Positions 33,545 through 42,391 of a stretch of 64,000 bases of DNA are shown here, one piece after another. The translations under genes and the position numbers were made by a program. Below the pieces are notes generated by a model, which was not told the DNA's origin, did not search any database, and saw nothing but the letters and a program-made list of their open reading frames with translations. The DNA lies in the NCBI RefSeq assembly GCF_900091955.1, contig NZ_FMDF01000145.1:124001-188000 (forward strand). Direction: 5' to 3'. The stretch's first letter is position 1. Each line of letters starts with the position of its first letter. The DNA is from Streptomyces sp. Ncost-T10-10d (GTDB lineage: Bacteria; Actinomycetota; Actinomycetes; Streptomycetales; Streptomycetaceae).

Positions 33545-34931
33545 CCCGGAGCCGCTCCCCCAGCGGTAGCTTCGCCGTTCCGCCCTCGACCCGGGCGACG
33601 ACGGCCGGGTCGTCGATGTGGACGGTGCCCGTGGTGGGCTCCTGCTCCTTCACGTCGACCACGTAGGCGTCGAAGACCTCGCCGATCCGGTCCTTGAGCA
33701 GCGCTGCCTCGACCACGTCGACACACTCGCGCTCCACCGTGTTGGCTCGTCCGGTTCCGTCCGCCATCTCCTTCGGCAGTCGGGGCAGCGCGGTGAGGAC
33801 CCACTCGGGCGGGTCCTGTTCCGCGACTGCGGCGAGGCACAGCTCGGCCGCGTACCGGTCGACGAGGCGGCGCAGCGGGGCGGTGCAGTGCGTGTAGAGG
33901 TCGGCGACGGCGGCGTGAACGGCGGGGGTGGGGAGTTCGCCGTGTTCGAAGACGGTGTAGCCGGCGCCGCGCAGCAGGGTGGTGCACTCCTGGAGGAAAG
34001 CGGCGTGGTTGGCCCTCCCCGGGTCGAGGGAACGGACGACCTGGGCGTACGGGACATGGTGCGGCCAGTCGATGTGCAGCGCCTCGGCCGAGCGCCGGAG
34101 CCGGGCCACGGCGCCGTCGGGTGCCACCGGCAGGGTCCGCAGGATGCCGGTACCGGTCTCCGCCATGAGATGGGCGGCGGCCATGCCGGTCAGGAGGGAG
34201 ATCTGGGCGTTCCAGCCGTCGGCGGGCAGGGGGGCACGGTATTCCAGGCCGTACGTGCCATCGCGCTCGACGATCTCCTGCTCCGGCACGTTGAGGGAGA
34301 TCCCGCCCCGGGCGACCTCCTGCTCCTCGCGGAGCCGTCCGATGTCCTGGAGCAGCGCCAGGGGCTCCTCGGCGGTGCCGGTGTCGATCTGCCGCTGGAC
34401 GCCCGCGTAGTCGAGCTTGGCCCGGCTGCGGACGAGGGCCCGGCGCACCGAGGTGGTGACGGCGCTGCCCTCGGAGTCCAGGTCGATCTGCCAGAGGAGG
34501 GCGGGGCGGGTCTGTCCGGGGAGGAGGCTGGCGGCGCCCTCGGAGAGCAGGGTGGGGTGGAGCGGCACCTTGCCGTCGGGGAAGTAGAGGGTCGTCACCC
34601 GGCGATGGGCCTCGGTGTCGAGTGCGCCGCCGGGGCGTACGAAGGCGGCGACATCGGCGATGGCGTAGTGCACACGGAAGCCGTGGCGACGGCGTTCGAG
34701 GTGCATGGCCTGGTCGAGGTCGGTGGATGTGGGCGGGTCGATGGTGAAGAGCGGCAGGTCCGTCGCGTCCTTGTGGGCCGACACCGCCGGGGCCCCCGCC
34801 GCCTGCGACGCCTCGGCGAGGACGCCGGGCGGGAAGCTGCCGGGCAGTTCGAGCTCGGTGCGCAGCTTGCACAGGGCCGCCCTCAGCGGGGTATCGGCCG
34901 ACCCGGTCATATGGAGATGGCGGCGGGGCAT
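33489..34931 (-). CDS. RNB-domain 3'-5' exoribonuclease (RNase II/R family)
   Basis: A 480-residue protein whose core is an RNB catalytic domain with the metal-binding motif TIDPPTSTDLDQAM (about 63-76), GFRVHYAIADVAAFV, and TAPLRRLVDRY near residue 360. A short S1-like C-terminal end is possible; the usual cold-shock and long N-terminal domains of RNase R are missing, so this is the compact actinobacterial form. It would degrade RNA processively from the 3' end. Start at 34931 or an in-frame ATG at 34910; neither has a clear ribosome site. Confidence 0.87.
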   Translation of the reverse strand: MPRRHLHMTGSADTPLRAALCKLRTELELPGSFPPGVLAEASQAAGAPAVSAHKDATDLPLFTIDPPTSTDLDQAMHLERRRHGFRVHYAIADVAAFVRPGGALDTEAHRRVTTLYFPDGKVPLHPTLLSEGAASLLPGQTRPALLWQIDLDSEGSAVTTSVRRALVRSRAKLDYAGVQRQIDTGTAEEPLALLQDIGRLREEQEVARGGISLNVPEQEIVERDGTYGLEYRAPLPADGWNAQISLLTGMAAAHLMAETGTGILRTLPVAPDGAVARLRRSAEALHIDWPHHVPYAQVVRSLDPGRANHAAFLQECTTLLRGAGYTVFEHGELPTPAVHAAVADLYTHCTAPLRRLVDRYAAELCLAAVAEQDPPEWVLTALPRLPKEMADGTGRANTVERECVDVVEAALLKDRIGEVFDAYVVDVKEQEPTTGTVHIDDPAVVARVEGGTAKLPLGERLRVRLAQADPGSAKVLFAPA

Positions 34932-35045
34932 GGACCGAGCGTATGGCGGGGCGGGCCGGGCGGCATCCCGGCGGCGAGTGCCTGCCCGGCCCTGATCCGC
35001 CGGACGGGCCCCAGTGCGATGCCGGAGTCCCCGTACGCTGGTGCC

Positions 35046-35111
35046 GGGTCCTGTCGTCGAACTGCCGTCTGCCGTCGTCGCACGGCAGACGGCAGTTCGA
35101 CGACGGGACCC
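35046..35111. repeat. Long palindrome, 30-bp arms (GGTCCTGTCG family)
   Basis: Arms at 35046-35075 and 35082-35111 pair over 30 bp with one mismatch (a G-U in RNA) around a 6-nt loop. The outer end reads GGGTCCTGTCGTCG; the inner part carries GAACTGCCGTCTGCCGT. It lies between two divergent genes, so it is not simply a terminator. Related copies are at 39732-39805 and 50998-51053. Confidence 0.85.
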
Positions 35112-35161
35112 AGGGCCTTCTGAGCCCGTTCACCTGTGCGTACGTACGAAGGAGAAACGCC

Positions 35162-35962
35162 GTGCTCGTGCTGTTGCCGCCCTCCGAAGGAAAGGCCGCG
35201 TCGGGGCGCGGAACACCCCTGAAGCCGGAGTCGCTGTCGCTGCCGGGGCTGGCTGCGGCGCGGGCCGCGGTCGTCGACGAGCTGGTCGAGCTGTGTGCGG
35301 CGGACGAGGAGAAGGCCCGCGAGGTGCTCGGGCTGAGCGAGGGGCTGCGCGGCGAGATCGCGAAGAACGTCGAGCTGCGGACGGTGGGGACGCGTCCGGC
35401 CGGGGAGATCTACACGGGGGTGCTGTACGACGCCCTGGATCTGGCCTCTCTGGACACGGCGGCCAAGCGGCGGGCCGGAAAGTCGTTGCTGGTCTTCTCC
35501 GGGCTCTGGGGCGCCGTGCGGGTGGGCGACCGGATTCCTTCGTACCGATGCTCGATGGGGGTGAAGCTGCCGGGGCTGGGCGCGCTCGGGGCGCACTGGC
35601 GTGACCCGATGGCGGAGGTCATGCCGGAGGCGGCCGGGGACGGGCTCGTCCTGGACCTGCGGTCCTCCGCGTACACCGCGGCCTGGAGGCCGAAGGGCGA
35701 GGTGGCCGGGCGCACGGCGAGCGTGCGGGTGCTGCACTCGCAGATGGTGAACGGGGTCGAGAAGCGCTCCGTGGTCAGCCACTTCAACAAGGCGACGAAG
35801 GGGCGGATGGTCCGCGATCTGCTGCTGGCGGACGCGCGGCCGAAGGGGCCCGCGGAGCTGGTGGAGACATTGCGGGAGCTCGGGTACGTGGTGGAGGCAG
35901 AGGCCCCCGCGCGGGCCGGTCGGCCGTGGTCGCTCGATGTCGTGGTGACCGAGATTCACTGA
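35162..35962 (+). CDS. yaaA: YaaA family peroxide-stress protein (DUF328)
   Basis: A 266-residue protein starting VLVLLPPSEGKA with the family blocks YTGVLYDALDL, FSGLWGAVRVGDRIPSYRCSMG and HFNKATKGRMVRDLL. In E. coli YaaA lowers free iron during peroxide stress and binds DNA. GTG 35162 follows GAAGGAG. It stands after the long palindrome and is followed by eda in the same direction with a 74-bp gap. Confidence 0.9.
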   Translation: MLVLLPPSEGKAASGRGTPLKPESLSLPGLAAARAAVVDELVELCAADEEKAREVLGLSEGLRGEIAKNVELRTVGTRPAGEIYTGVLYDALDLASLDTAAKRRAGKSLLVFSGLWGAVRVGDRIPSYRCSMGVKLPGLGALGAHWRDPMAEVMPEAAGDGLVLDLRSSAYTAAWRPKGEVAGRTASVRVLHSQMVNGVEKRSVVSHFNKATKGRMVRDLLLADARPKGPAELVETLRELGYVVEAEAPARAGRPWSLDVVVTEIH

Positions 35963-35977
35963 ACCGCACAGTCATCT

Positions 35978-36005
35978 CGTTGCAGCATGTGCAACGCTCG
36001 TTGCG
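35978..36005. promoter_or_regulatory. Operator-like repeats upstream of eda
   Basis: CGTTGCA (35978-35984) and TGCAACG (35990-35996) form a perfect 7-bp inverted repeat with a 5-bp spacer. A third half-site CGTTGCG begins at 35999, exactly 21 bp (two helical turns) after the first. This layout suggests a dimeric repressor of the aldolase gene. Confidence 0.55.
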
Positions 36006-36036
36006 TAGTGTGCGGTGGGCGCGGCAAGATGAGCCC

Positions 36037-36657
36037 ATGACCTCCTCTGTGCTGGACCTTGCCCCCGTCGTCCCCGTTGTCGTCCTGGAGGACGCCGCCG
36101 ACGCGGTGCCGCTCGCCCGGGCCCTGGTCGCGGGCGGGCTCCCGGCCATCGAGGTGACGCTGCGCACCGCCGCGGCGCTGGACGCGATCAAGGCCATCGC
36201 GGCCGAGGTGCCGGACGCGGTGGTCGGGGCCGGCACGGTGATCTCCGTGCAGAACGTCTCCGACACCGTCGCCGCGGGGGCCCGGTTCCTGGTCAGCCCC
36301 GGCTGGACGGACACACTGCTGGACGCGATGAAGGCGTCGGGGGTGCCGTTCCTGCCGGGCGTCTCGACGACGTCCGAGGTGGTCGCGCTGCTGGAGCGCG
36401 GGGTCACCGAGATGAAGTTCTTCCCGGCCGAGGCGGCGGGCGGCACAGCGTATCTGAAGGCACTCTCCTCGCCGCTGCCGCAGGCCCGGTTCTGCCCCAC
36501 GGGCGGCATCTCGCTCGCCTCCGCACCGTCCTATCTGGGGCTGCGCAACGTCGGCTGCGTGGGCGGCAGTTGGATGGTCCCGGCGGACGCGGTGGCGGCG
36601 AAGGACTGGGCGCGGGTGGAGCGGCTGGCGAGCGAGGCGGCGGCGCTGCGCGGCTGA
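36037..36657 (+). CDS. eda: 2-dehydro-3-deoxyphosphogluconate/4-hydroxy-2-oxoglutarate aldolase
   Basis: A 206-residue class I aldolase with the catalytic Glu in AIEVTLRT and the Schiff-base Lys in EMKFFPAEAAGG; also the FLVSPGW and CPTGGIS phosphate-site motifs. It splits KDPG to pyruvate and glyceraldehyde 3-phosphate, or the hydroxy-oxoglutarate analogue. No edd or gluconate genes are adjacent. No strong ribosome site precedes ATG 36037. Convergent with the RNase H/phosphatase gene. Confidence 0.93.
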   Translation: MTSSVLDLAPVVPVVVLEDAADAVPLARALVAGGLPAIEVTLRTAAALDAIKAIAAEVPDAVVGAGTVISVQNVSDTVAAGARFLVSPGWTDTLLDAMKASGVPFLPGVSTTSEVVALLERGVTEMKFFPAEAAGGTAYLKALSSPLPQARFCPTGGISLASAPSYLGLRNVGCVGGSWMVPADAVAAKDWARVERLASEAAALRG

Positions 36658-36777
36658 TTTCCCCCTGCCCGCCGCTTGCCGGAACCGAGGCTCCGGTGGG
36701 TGCCGACCGGGGTGCGGGCCACCCCGCCACCCGGGGAAGCGGCAGGGGCGCCGCACGCTCACACGGGGGCCCGTTCC

Positions 36778-38076
36778 CTACCGCAGGTGCGATGTGTCGT
36801 TCAGCAGCCTGAGTGACACGTTCCCGTCCGAGTAGTACGCCACCGCGGAGACCGAGGCCGCCGAGAGTTCCATACGGAACATGGCTTCGGGCGGGGCGCC
36901 CAGCGCCAGCCGGACCAGGGTCTTGATCGGCGTCACATGGGTGACCAGGAGCACTGTGCGGCCCGCGTAGCGGGCGGTGAGGCGGTCCCGGGTGGCCGCG
37001 ACGCGGCGGGCGACCTCGGCGAAGCTCTCGCCGCCCCCGGTGGGGGCCGCCTTCGCGGAGGCGAGCCAGGCGTCCAGGTCGGGGCCGTACCGCTCACGCA
37101 CCTCGGCGAACGTCAGGCCCTCCCAGGCACCGAAGTCCGTCTCGCGCAGGCCGTCCTCGATCCGGACCTCCAGGCCGAGCCGGGCCGCCACTACGGCCGC
37201 TGTTTCGCGGCAGCGGCGCAGCGGGGAGCTGACGACCTCCTCGATCGTGCCGCGGGCGGCCAGCGACTGGGCGATGCGTTCGGCCTGGTGGCGGCCGGTC
37301 GCCGAGAGTTCGGGATCGCTGCCGCCGCTGCCCGAGAACCGCTTCTCGGGGGTGAGGGCCGTCTCGCCGTGCCGGAGCAGTACGAAGGTGGCGGGCGCCC
37401 CGAGATCGGGCGCCGCGGCCCAGCCCACCTGGGGTGCGGTGGGCGATGCCGTAGGCGTGGGGGCGACTGCCGGCGCCGTGCCTGTCGCCGCTCCCGGCCG
37501 GGAGGACAGGGCCGCGCGGGCCCTGGCCGCGCCCGCTGCCGCGTCACCGGGCGGGCCGGAGACGGGCGGCAGGCCGGCGGTCGTCGAGGGCCGGGGGATG
37601 TCGAGTGCGGCTGTCGACGACGACGGCTCCCACTGCTTGCCCCGCTTGCCCGCGTCCATCGCCTCGTTGGCGAGCCGGTCCGCGTGCTTGTTCTTCTCGC
37701 GCGGGATCCACTCGTACGTCACGGCGGCGGCCGGCAGAATCCTGGCGGCCTCCGCCGCGAGCGGCTTCATGTCGGGGTGCTTGATCTTCCAACGGCCCGA
37801 CATCTGTTCCACGACCAGCTTGGAGTCCATCCGGACCCGCACCTGGAGCGCACCGTCCGCCGAGGCATCCGGCACCAGCGCCTTCGCCGCCTTCAGACCC
37901 GCGATGAGGCCCTTGTACTCGGCGACGTTGTTCGTCGCGACGCCGATGTACTCGGCGGCCTCGGCAAGGGTCTCCCCCGTCACCGGGTCGATGACGACCG
38001 CACCGTAACCGGCAGGCCCGGGGTTGCCCCGGGAACCGCCGTCGGCCTCGATGACGAACTGGCGCGGCTGGGTCAT
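36778..38076 (-). CDS. Bifunctional RNase HI / histidine phosphatase (CobC-like)
   Basis: A 432-residue fusion. N-terminal RNase HI (about 1-145) has the DEDD residues in IEADGGSRGNPG, NNVAEYKGL, RMDSKLVV and NKHADRLAN. A Pro/Ala-rich linker (about 150-225) joins it to a phosphoglycerate-mutase-like phosphatase (about 228-432) with the LRHGET catalytic loop and THVTPIKT. This is the architecture known from mycobacterial Rv2228c: it removes RNA from RNA-DNA hybrids and has alpha-ribazole phosphatase activity for cobalamin. It overlaps the upstream zinc-ribbon gene by one base (TAATG). Confidence 0.93.
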   Translation of the reverse strand: MTQPRQFVIEADGGSRGNPGPAGYGAVVIDPVTGETLAEAAEYIGVATNNVAEYKGLIAGLKAAKALVPDASADGALQVRVRMDSKLVVEQMSGRWKIKHPDMKPLAAEAARILPAAAVTYEWIPREKNKHADRLANEAMDAGKRGKQWEPSSSTAALDIPRPSTTAGLPPVSGPPGDAAAGAARARAALSSRPGAATGTAPAVAPTPTASPTAPQVGWAAAPDLGAPATFVLLRHGETALTPEKRFSGSGGSDPELSATGRHQAERIAQSLAARGTIEEVVSSPLRRCRETAAVVAARLGLEVRIEDGLRETDFGAWEGLTFAEVRERYGPDLDAWLASAKAAPTGGGESFAEVARRVAATRDRLTARYAGRTVLLVTHVTPIKTLVRLALGAPPEAMFRMELSAASVSAVAYYSDGNVSLRLLNDTSHLR

Positions 38077-38819
38077 TACAGGCCCGACTCCGCCGTACGG
38101 ACCAGGATGCGGCGGCAGTTCTCGCAGCGCAGGACGGTGTCCGGGGAGGCCGCCTTCACGTCGTTGACCTCGGTGATGTTCAGTTCGAGACGGCAGCCCT
38201 CGCAGCGGCGCTGGTAGAGGCGGGCTGCGCCGACCCCGCCCTGCTGGACGCGGAGCTTGTCGTACAGCTTCAGCAGGTCCGCGGGGACGGACCCGGCGAC
38301 GAGCTCGCGCTCCTTGGTGACGGTCGCGGTCTCCTCGTCGAGCTCCTTGGTCGCGGCGTCACGGCGGGCGGTCGCGTCGTCGGCCTTGGCCTGGACGGCG
38401 GAGACCCGGTCGGACAGCTCGGTCACGCGCTCCTGGGCGGACTCGCGGCGCTCCATCACTTCGAGGACGACGTCCTCCAGGTCGCCCTGGCGCTTGGCGA
38501 GCGAGGTGATCTCACGCTGGAGGCTCTCCAGGTCCTTGGGCGAGGTGACCGCACCCGAGCCGAGGCGCTGCTGGTCGCGAGCGGCGCGCTGGCGCACCTG
38601 GTCGACGTCCTGCTCCGCCTTGGTCTGCTCGCGGGCGGTGTCGCTCTCCTCGGTCTGCGAGGCGACCAGCAGGTCACGCAGTTGCGCGAGGTCGCTGGTG
38701 AGCGACTCGATCTCGGTGTGCTCGGGCAGCGACTTGCGCCGGTGCGCAAGCTGCGACAGGCGTACGTCGAGGGCCTGGACGTCGAGGAGTCGGATCTGGT
38801 CGGCGGGCGCGGCGTTCAG
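38076..38819 (-). CDS. C4-type zinc-ribbon coiled-coil protein, CTG start
   Basis: A 247-residue protein that is mostly a long coiled coil (about 20-180) followed by a zinc ribbon with CEGC (about 204-207) and CENC (about 228-231). Relatives (DUF164/FlgN-like YbgI neighbours) are conserved in actinobacteria next to Nif3 and RNase H. The frame has no ATG, GTG or TTG at the conserved start; the family start NAAPADQIRLLDVQ is preceded by CTG at 38819, which overlaps the Nif3 stop (CTGA). I take this as a rare CTG start with coupled translation. Confidence 0.85.
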   Translation of the reverse strand: MNAAPADQIRLLDVQALDVRLSQLAHRRKSLPEHTEIESLTSDLAQLRDLLVASQTEESDTAREQTKAEQDVDQVRQRAARDQQRLGSGAVTSPKDLESLQREITSLAKRQGDLEDVVLEVMERRESAQERVTELSDRVSAVQAKADDATARRDAATKELDEETATVTKERELVAGSVPADLLKLYDKLRVQQGGVGAARLYQRRCEGCRLELNITEVNDVKAASPDTVLRCENCRRILVRTAESGL

Positions 38820-39658
38820 TTGGGGGCTCCAGAAGAGTGGTGGGTGGTGGTGGTCCAGGGGTCGGTGACCTGCTTCGAGACATGGACCCGCAGGCCCCAT
38901 CCGTGGCGGTCGGAAATCGCGTCGAGCTGCGCCGCGGCCTGCTCGCACCAGGGCCATTCGGTGGCCCAGTGTGCGGCGTCGACCAGGCCGAGCGGGGAGT
39001 GCTGGATGGCTTCGGAGGCCGGGTGGTGGCGCAGGTCGGCGGTGAGGAAGGCATCGACACCGGCAGCGCGCACCGCGTCGAAGAGGCTGTCGCCGGAGCC
39101 GCCGCTGACCGCGACGGAGCGCACCGTCGCCGTCGGGTCGCCCGCGAGCCGGATGCCCTGCGCGGTGGCGGGCAGTCGGGCCGCGGCGCGGGCGGCGAAG
39201 TCGGCCAGGCTCTCGGGGTGGTCGAGCACACAGATCCGGCCGAGGCCGCGACGACCCTTGGGGTCGGCCGGGTCCGGGACCAGGGGTCCCTCGACACGCA
39301 GATCGAGCGCACCGGCGAGGGCGTCGGAGACGCCCGGATCGGCGGTGTCGGCGTTGGTGTGGGCGACGTGCAGTGCGACGTCGTGCTTGATGAGGGTGTG
39401 CACGACCCGGCCCTTGAAGGTGTCGGCCGCGACCGTCGTCGTACCCCGCAGATAGAGCGGGTGGTGGGTGACGATCAGCTGGGCGCCGAGCCCGAGTGCC
39501 TCGTCGACGATCTCCTGGACGGGGTCGACGGCGAAGAGCACACGGTCGACCTGCGATGCGGGGTCTCCGCAGACGGTGCCGACCGCGTCCCAGCCTTCGG
39601 CCCGCTCGGGCGGCCAGAGAGCGTCGAGCTCGGCGAGGACTTCAGACAGACGGGGCAC
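38816..39658 (-). CDS. Nif3-like dinuclear metal centre protein
   Basis: A 280-residue Nif3/YbgI family protein with the metal ligands in LIVTHHPLYLRG (about 62-73), HTNAD (about 100-104) and, near the C-terminus, VDAAHWATEWPWCEQA. The family forms hexameric rings and is linked to GTP cyclohydrolase-like or repair roles, not settled. First gene of the operon with the zinc-ribbon and RNase H/phosphatase genes. No long insert domain is present, so it is the short bacterial form. Confidence 0.9.
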   Translation of the reverse strand: MPRLSEVLAELDALWPPERAEGWDAVGTVCGDPASQVDRVLFAVDPVQEIVDEALGLGAQLIVTHHPLYLRGTTTVAADTFKGRVVHTLIKHDVALHVAHTNADTADPGVSDALAGALDLRVEGPLVPDPADPKGRRGLGRICVLDHPESLADFAARAAARLPATAQGIRLAGDPTATVRSVAVSGGSGDSLFDAVRAAGVDAFLTADLRHHPASEAIQHSPLGLVDAAHWATEWPWCEQAAAQLDAISDRHGWGLRVHVSKQVTDPWTTTTHHSSGAPN

Positions 39659-39731
39659 AAGGAAAGGCTACCTGCCCTCCGTGCCCCGTCACCCATGGCT
39701 TCGGCGACCCGTAGGGACGGGCCACAGCCTG

Positions 39732-39805
39732 CTGGGTCCTGTCGCCGGACCGCCGTCGTCGCCCGGACGCCGCGCGTCGGGCGGCAGTCCGGCGACAGGA
39801 CCCAG
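39732..39805. repeat. Palindromic repeat (GGTCCTGTCG family), copy 2
   Basis: Outer arms beginning CTGGGTCCTGTCGCCGGAC (from 39732) and ending GTCCGGCGACAGGACCCAG (to 39805) pair over about 25 bp with one G-U. The ends match copy 1 at 35046, but the inner sequence is different. Here it lies just past the siderophore-binding gene stop and before the Nif3 operon start, so it could act as a terminator for the former. Confidence 0.8.
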
Positions 39806-39812
39806 GGAATCG

Positions 39813-40856
39813 TTACTTCACGAGGTCGGCGCGGAGGTCGTCGAGGACCAGGTTCGCGGCCGTGACACCGAGGCCGAGGTACCAGGTCTCGTCGGAGACG
39901 TCCTTGGCCCGGCCGTCCTTGACCGCCTTGAGGTTCTTCCACAGCGGGTTGGACTGGGCGGTGTCGCGCTTGGTGGCCTTCACGTCGCCGTAGACGCCGG
40001 TGAAGATCCAGTCGGCGTCGGCCTCGTCGATCTTCTCCGGGCTGATCTCCGCGGCGAGGTCGTTGATCTGCTGGTTCTTCGGCCGCGGCAGACCGGCGTC
40101 GTCGAGGATGGTGCCGATGAAGGACGCCTTGGCGTAGAGGCGGATCCGGTCCGGCAGGTAGCGGACCATGGAGATGGTCGGCTTGTCCGGGCCGATGTCC
40201 TCGCCGAGCTTCTTCGCCTTCGCCTCGTAGGCGCCGAGCTCGCTCTTCGCCTTGGCCGTCTTGTCCAGCGCCGCGGCGTTGAGGAGGTAGTTCTCCTTCC
40301 AGGTGAAGCCCGGGCGGATGGAGAACACGGTCGGCGCGATCTTGGAGAGCGCGTCGTACTTGTCGGCGGCGCGAAGCTGGCTGCCGAGGATCAGGTCGGG
40401 CTTCAGGCCGGCGATCGCCTCAAGGTTGAGGTTGTTGATCGTGCCCACGTTCTTCGGGTTGCCCGCGTCCTTCTTCAGGTACGAGGGGATGGCCGCGTCG
40501 CCCTCGCTGGGTGCGTAGCCGACCGGCTTCACACCCAGCGAGACGACATTGTCGAACTCGCCGACGTCCAGCACGACGACGCGCTTGGGGGCGGACTTGA
40601 TCTCCGTCTTGCCCATGGCGTGGGTGAGGGTCCGGGGGAACTGGCCGGCCTTGGCGTCGGTGCCGTACTCCGCCGTCTTCTTCGCGGCGTCGGCGAAGTC
40701 CTTGCCACCCGTCGCGACGGCCGCCTTCTTGTCACCGCCGCCCTCGGACTTGGCCGAGCCGCCCGAGCCTCCGTCGTCGCTCCCGCAGGCCGAGAGGGAG
40801 AGGGCGGCAGCCACTGCCAGGCCGACTGCGGCAGTACCGCGGCGACGAAGGGACAT
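39813..40856 (-). CDS. Iron-siderophore ABC transporter substrate-binding lipoprotein
   Basis: A 347-residue lipoprotein with lipobox LSAC (Cys about 24), a Gly/Ser/Lys-rich spacer and a class III periplasmic-binding-protein fold (FecB/FhuD type): HAMGKTEIKSAPKRVVVLDVGEFDNVVSLGVKPVGYA, then NLEAIAGLKPDLILGS. It should bind a ferric siderophore such as a ferrioxamine; no permease genes are next to it. ATG 40856 follows GGAG at 7 bp (GTG 40859 is the alternative). An iron box lies 35 bp upstream. Confidence 0.9.
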   Translation of the reverse strand: MSLRRRGTAAVGLAVAAALSLSACGSDDGGSGGSAKSEGGGDKKAAVATGGKDFADAAKKTAEYGTDAKAGQFPRTLTHAMGKTEIKSAPKRVVVLDVGEFDNVVSLGVKPVGYAPSEGDAAIPSYLKKDAGNPKNVGTINNLNLEAIAGLKPDLILGSQLRAADKYDALSKIAPTVFSIRPGFTWKENYLLNAAALDKTAKAKSELGAYEAKAKKLGEDIGPDKPTISMVRYLPDRIRLYAKASFIGTILDDAGLPRPKNQQINDLAAEISPEKIDEADADWIFTGVYGDVKATKRDTAQSNPLWKNLKAVKDGRAKDVSDETWYLGLGVTAANLVLDDLRADLVK

Positions 40857-40890
40857 CACTTGCTCCAGTTCAAGGTCACACAGAGATCGC

Positions 40891-40909
40891 TTAGGGATGC
40901 CTTACCTTA
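40891..40909. promoter_or_regulatory. Iron box upstream of siderophore-binding gene
   Basis: On the reverse strand TAAGGTAAGGCATCCCTAA matches 14 of 19 positions of the DmdR/IdeR consensus, 35 bp before the lipoprotein start. It could also affect the divergent gene at 41054, though that is 145 bp away. Confidence 0.7.
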
Positions 40910-41053
40910 CTCACCCGCCTCACGCCGAGCACAGGCACCCCCTCGCCCTCAGGCGAATCCGGGCAGCGCCACCCTTATGTGTGAAGCGGTGGGTCTCGTG
41001 TTGTCCGGCAGGAAGTACGAAAACTAGCTTCGGTTGCCGGAGGTGACCAGTCC

Positions 41054-42391
41054 ATGACTGCCTGTGCCATGGAGAACGAGACCGCGGGGGCGGCCGAGGC
41101 CGCCGGGGATGCGGTCCTGGAGGACGACGAGCCGGACGCACCCGGGGAGCCGGCCGGGTTCGGCGTGCCCGGCAAGGACGGAGCGGGCGGCGGGGACGGC
41201 GTGCCCGAGCAGGGCGGTGCGCCGGGTGAATCGGGCGTGCCCGCCGGGGCGGCCCTCGCCCCGTCCGCGCTCACGATCGCCGCGGACGGTTCGTACGCGG
41301 CCCGGCTCACCCTCCGCAACGTCGCCGCGGAGGCGTCCGGCGACACCGCGCAGGCGTGGTGCGTGGAGCGCTGGACGCTCGACGGGCACGAGCCGTACGC
41401 CGTGCCGCTCCCCCTCGATCAGCCGGAGGAGCCGGACTCCCAGGTGCTGCCGCTGGCCGACGGACGGGTACTGATCCGGCGACGGATCGCGGACCGGAAT
41501 GCGTTCTCGCTGCTCTATCCGACCGGCCCCGGCACCGGTGAACTGCCGCTCGGCACCATCGGATGCGCGGATCTGTCCCTGCTGCCGCCGTCACCGGACG
41601 GTGCGAGCGCGTACGCCCTGTCGGTCGGTGCGCGCTCCACCGCCCTCTGGCTGGTGGCGGGCGGCACCTTCGGGCCCGAGCTGGTCGCGGAGGTGCCGGG
41701 GCGCTGCACCGGCGGGGTCTGGCTGGACCGGGCGGGGCGGATGCTGGCCCTGGACCGGGAGATGCCGGGCGGCGGGCCGGTCAAGGCGGTCGCCGTGGAC
41801 CTGGAGCGGGGCGGCGAGGTGACACCGCTGCTGCAGATCGCACCGGAGAGCAACGACCGGCTGCTGCTCGCCGACGCGGACAGCGGGCTGCTGCTCATCC
41901 GCTCGAACGCGCCGGGGCACGACCGGCTCGGGTGGGGGGTGCTGGGCAGCTGTCTGCCGGTGCGTTTCCCGGAGTGCCTGCGCCCGGCGGATCTGGCGGT
42001 GACACCGTTCGCTGTACAGCCGGGGCAGATGCTGATGCCGGAGAGCTGCGCGGTGGCCCTGCGGATCGACGCGGCGGCCGGCAGCTGGCTCGGGGTGTGG
42101 CGCCCGGCGGGGCGCCGGCTGCATCAACTCGCCGTCCCCGAGGGGTGGCAGGCCGGTCGCGGGGTGTGGACCCGGGACGGCGCACTCAGACTTCCGTACG
42201 CCAACGAGAACGTGGCGTGCGGGGTGGCACTGCTGGAGGCACCGGTGGACGGGGAACGCGGCACGGGACCGGCGGCGGAGGTGGGCGCGGAAAGCGGTAT
42301 GCAACCGTCCGCCGCCGCTGCGCCTCTTCCGATGTGCAAGCCGATTCCACTGGGGCAGGCGCCTCTCATGGGGCGCATGGTGCCTGGTTAA
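41054..42391 (+). CDS. Hypothetical protein, beta-propeller-like
   Basis: A 445-residue soluble protein. The first 65 residues are Gly/Glu/Pro-rich and probably disordered. The rest shows repeated beta blocks (LTLRNVAAEASGDTAQAWCVERW; LYPTGPGTGELPLGTIGCADLSLLPPSPDG; CTGGVWLDRAGRMLALDRE), as in six- or seven-bladed propellers. No signal peptide. Similar proteins occur across Streptomyces without assigned function. Start at ATG 41054; an internal start near the end of the disordered region is possible. Confidence 0.72.
   Translation: MTACAMENETAGAAEAAGDAVLEDDEPDAPGEPAGFGVPGKDGAGGGDGVPEQGGAPGESGVPAGAALAPSALTIAADGSYAARLTLRNVAAEASGDTAQAWCVERWTLDGHEPYAVPLPLDQPEEPDSQVLPLADGRVLIRRRIADRNAFSLLYPTGPGTGELPLGTIGCADLSLLPPSPDGASAYALSVGARSTALWLVAGGTFGPELVAEVPGRCTGGVWLDRAGRMLALDREMPGGGPVKAVAVDLERGGEVTPLLQIAPESNDRLLLADADSGLLLIRSNAPGHDRLGWGVLGSCLPVRFPECLRPADLAVTPFAVQPGQMLMPESCAVALRIDAAAGSWLGVWRPAGRRLHQLAVPEGWQAGRGVWTRDGALRLPYANENVACGVALLEAPVDGERGTGPAAEVGAESGMQPSAAAAPLPMCKPIPLGQAPLMGRMVPG

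Noticed and set aside
36937-38217. Long open frame antisense to the RNase H/phosphatase gene
   Set aside because: High-GC shadow: Arg/Gly-rich product without motifs, opposite a clearly recognised enzyme.
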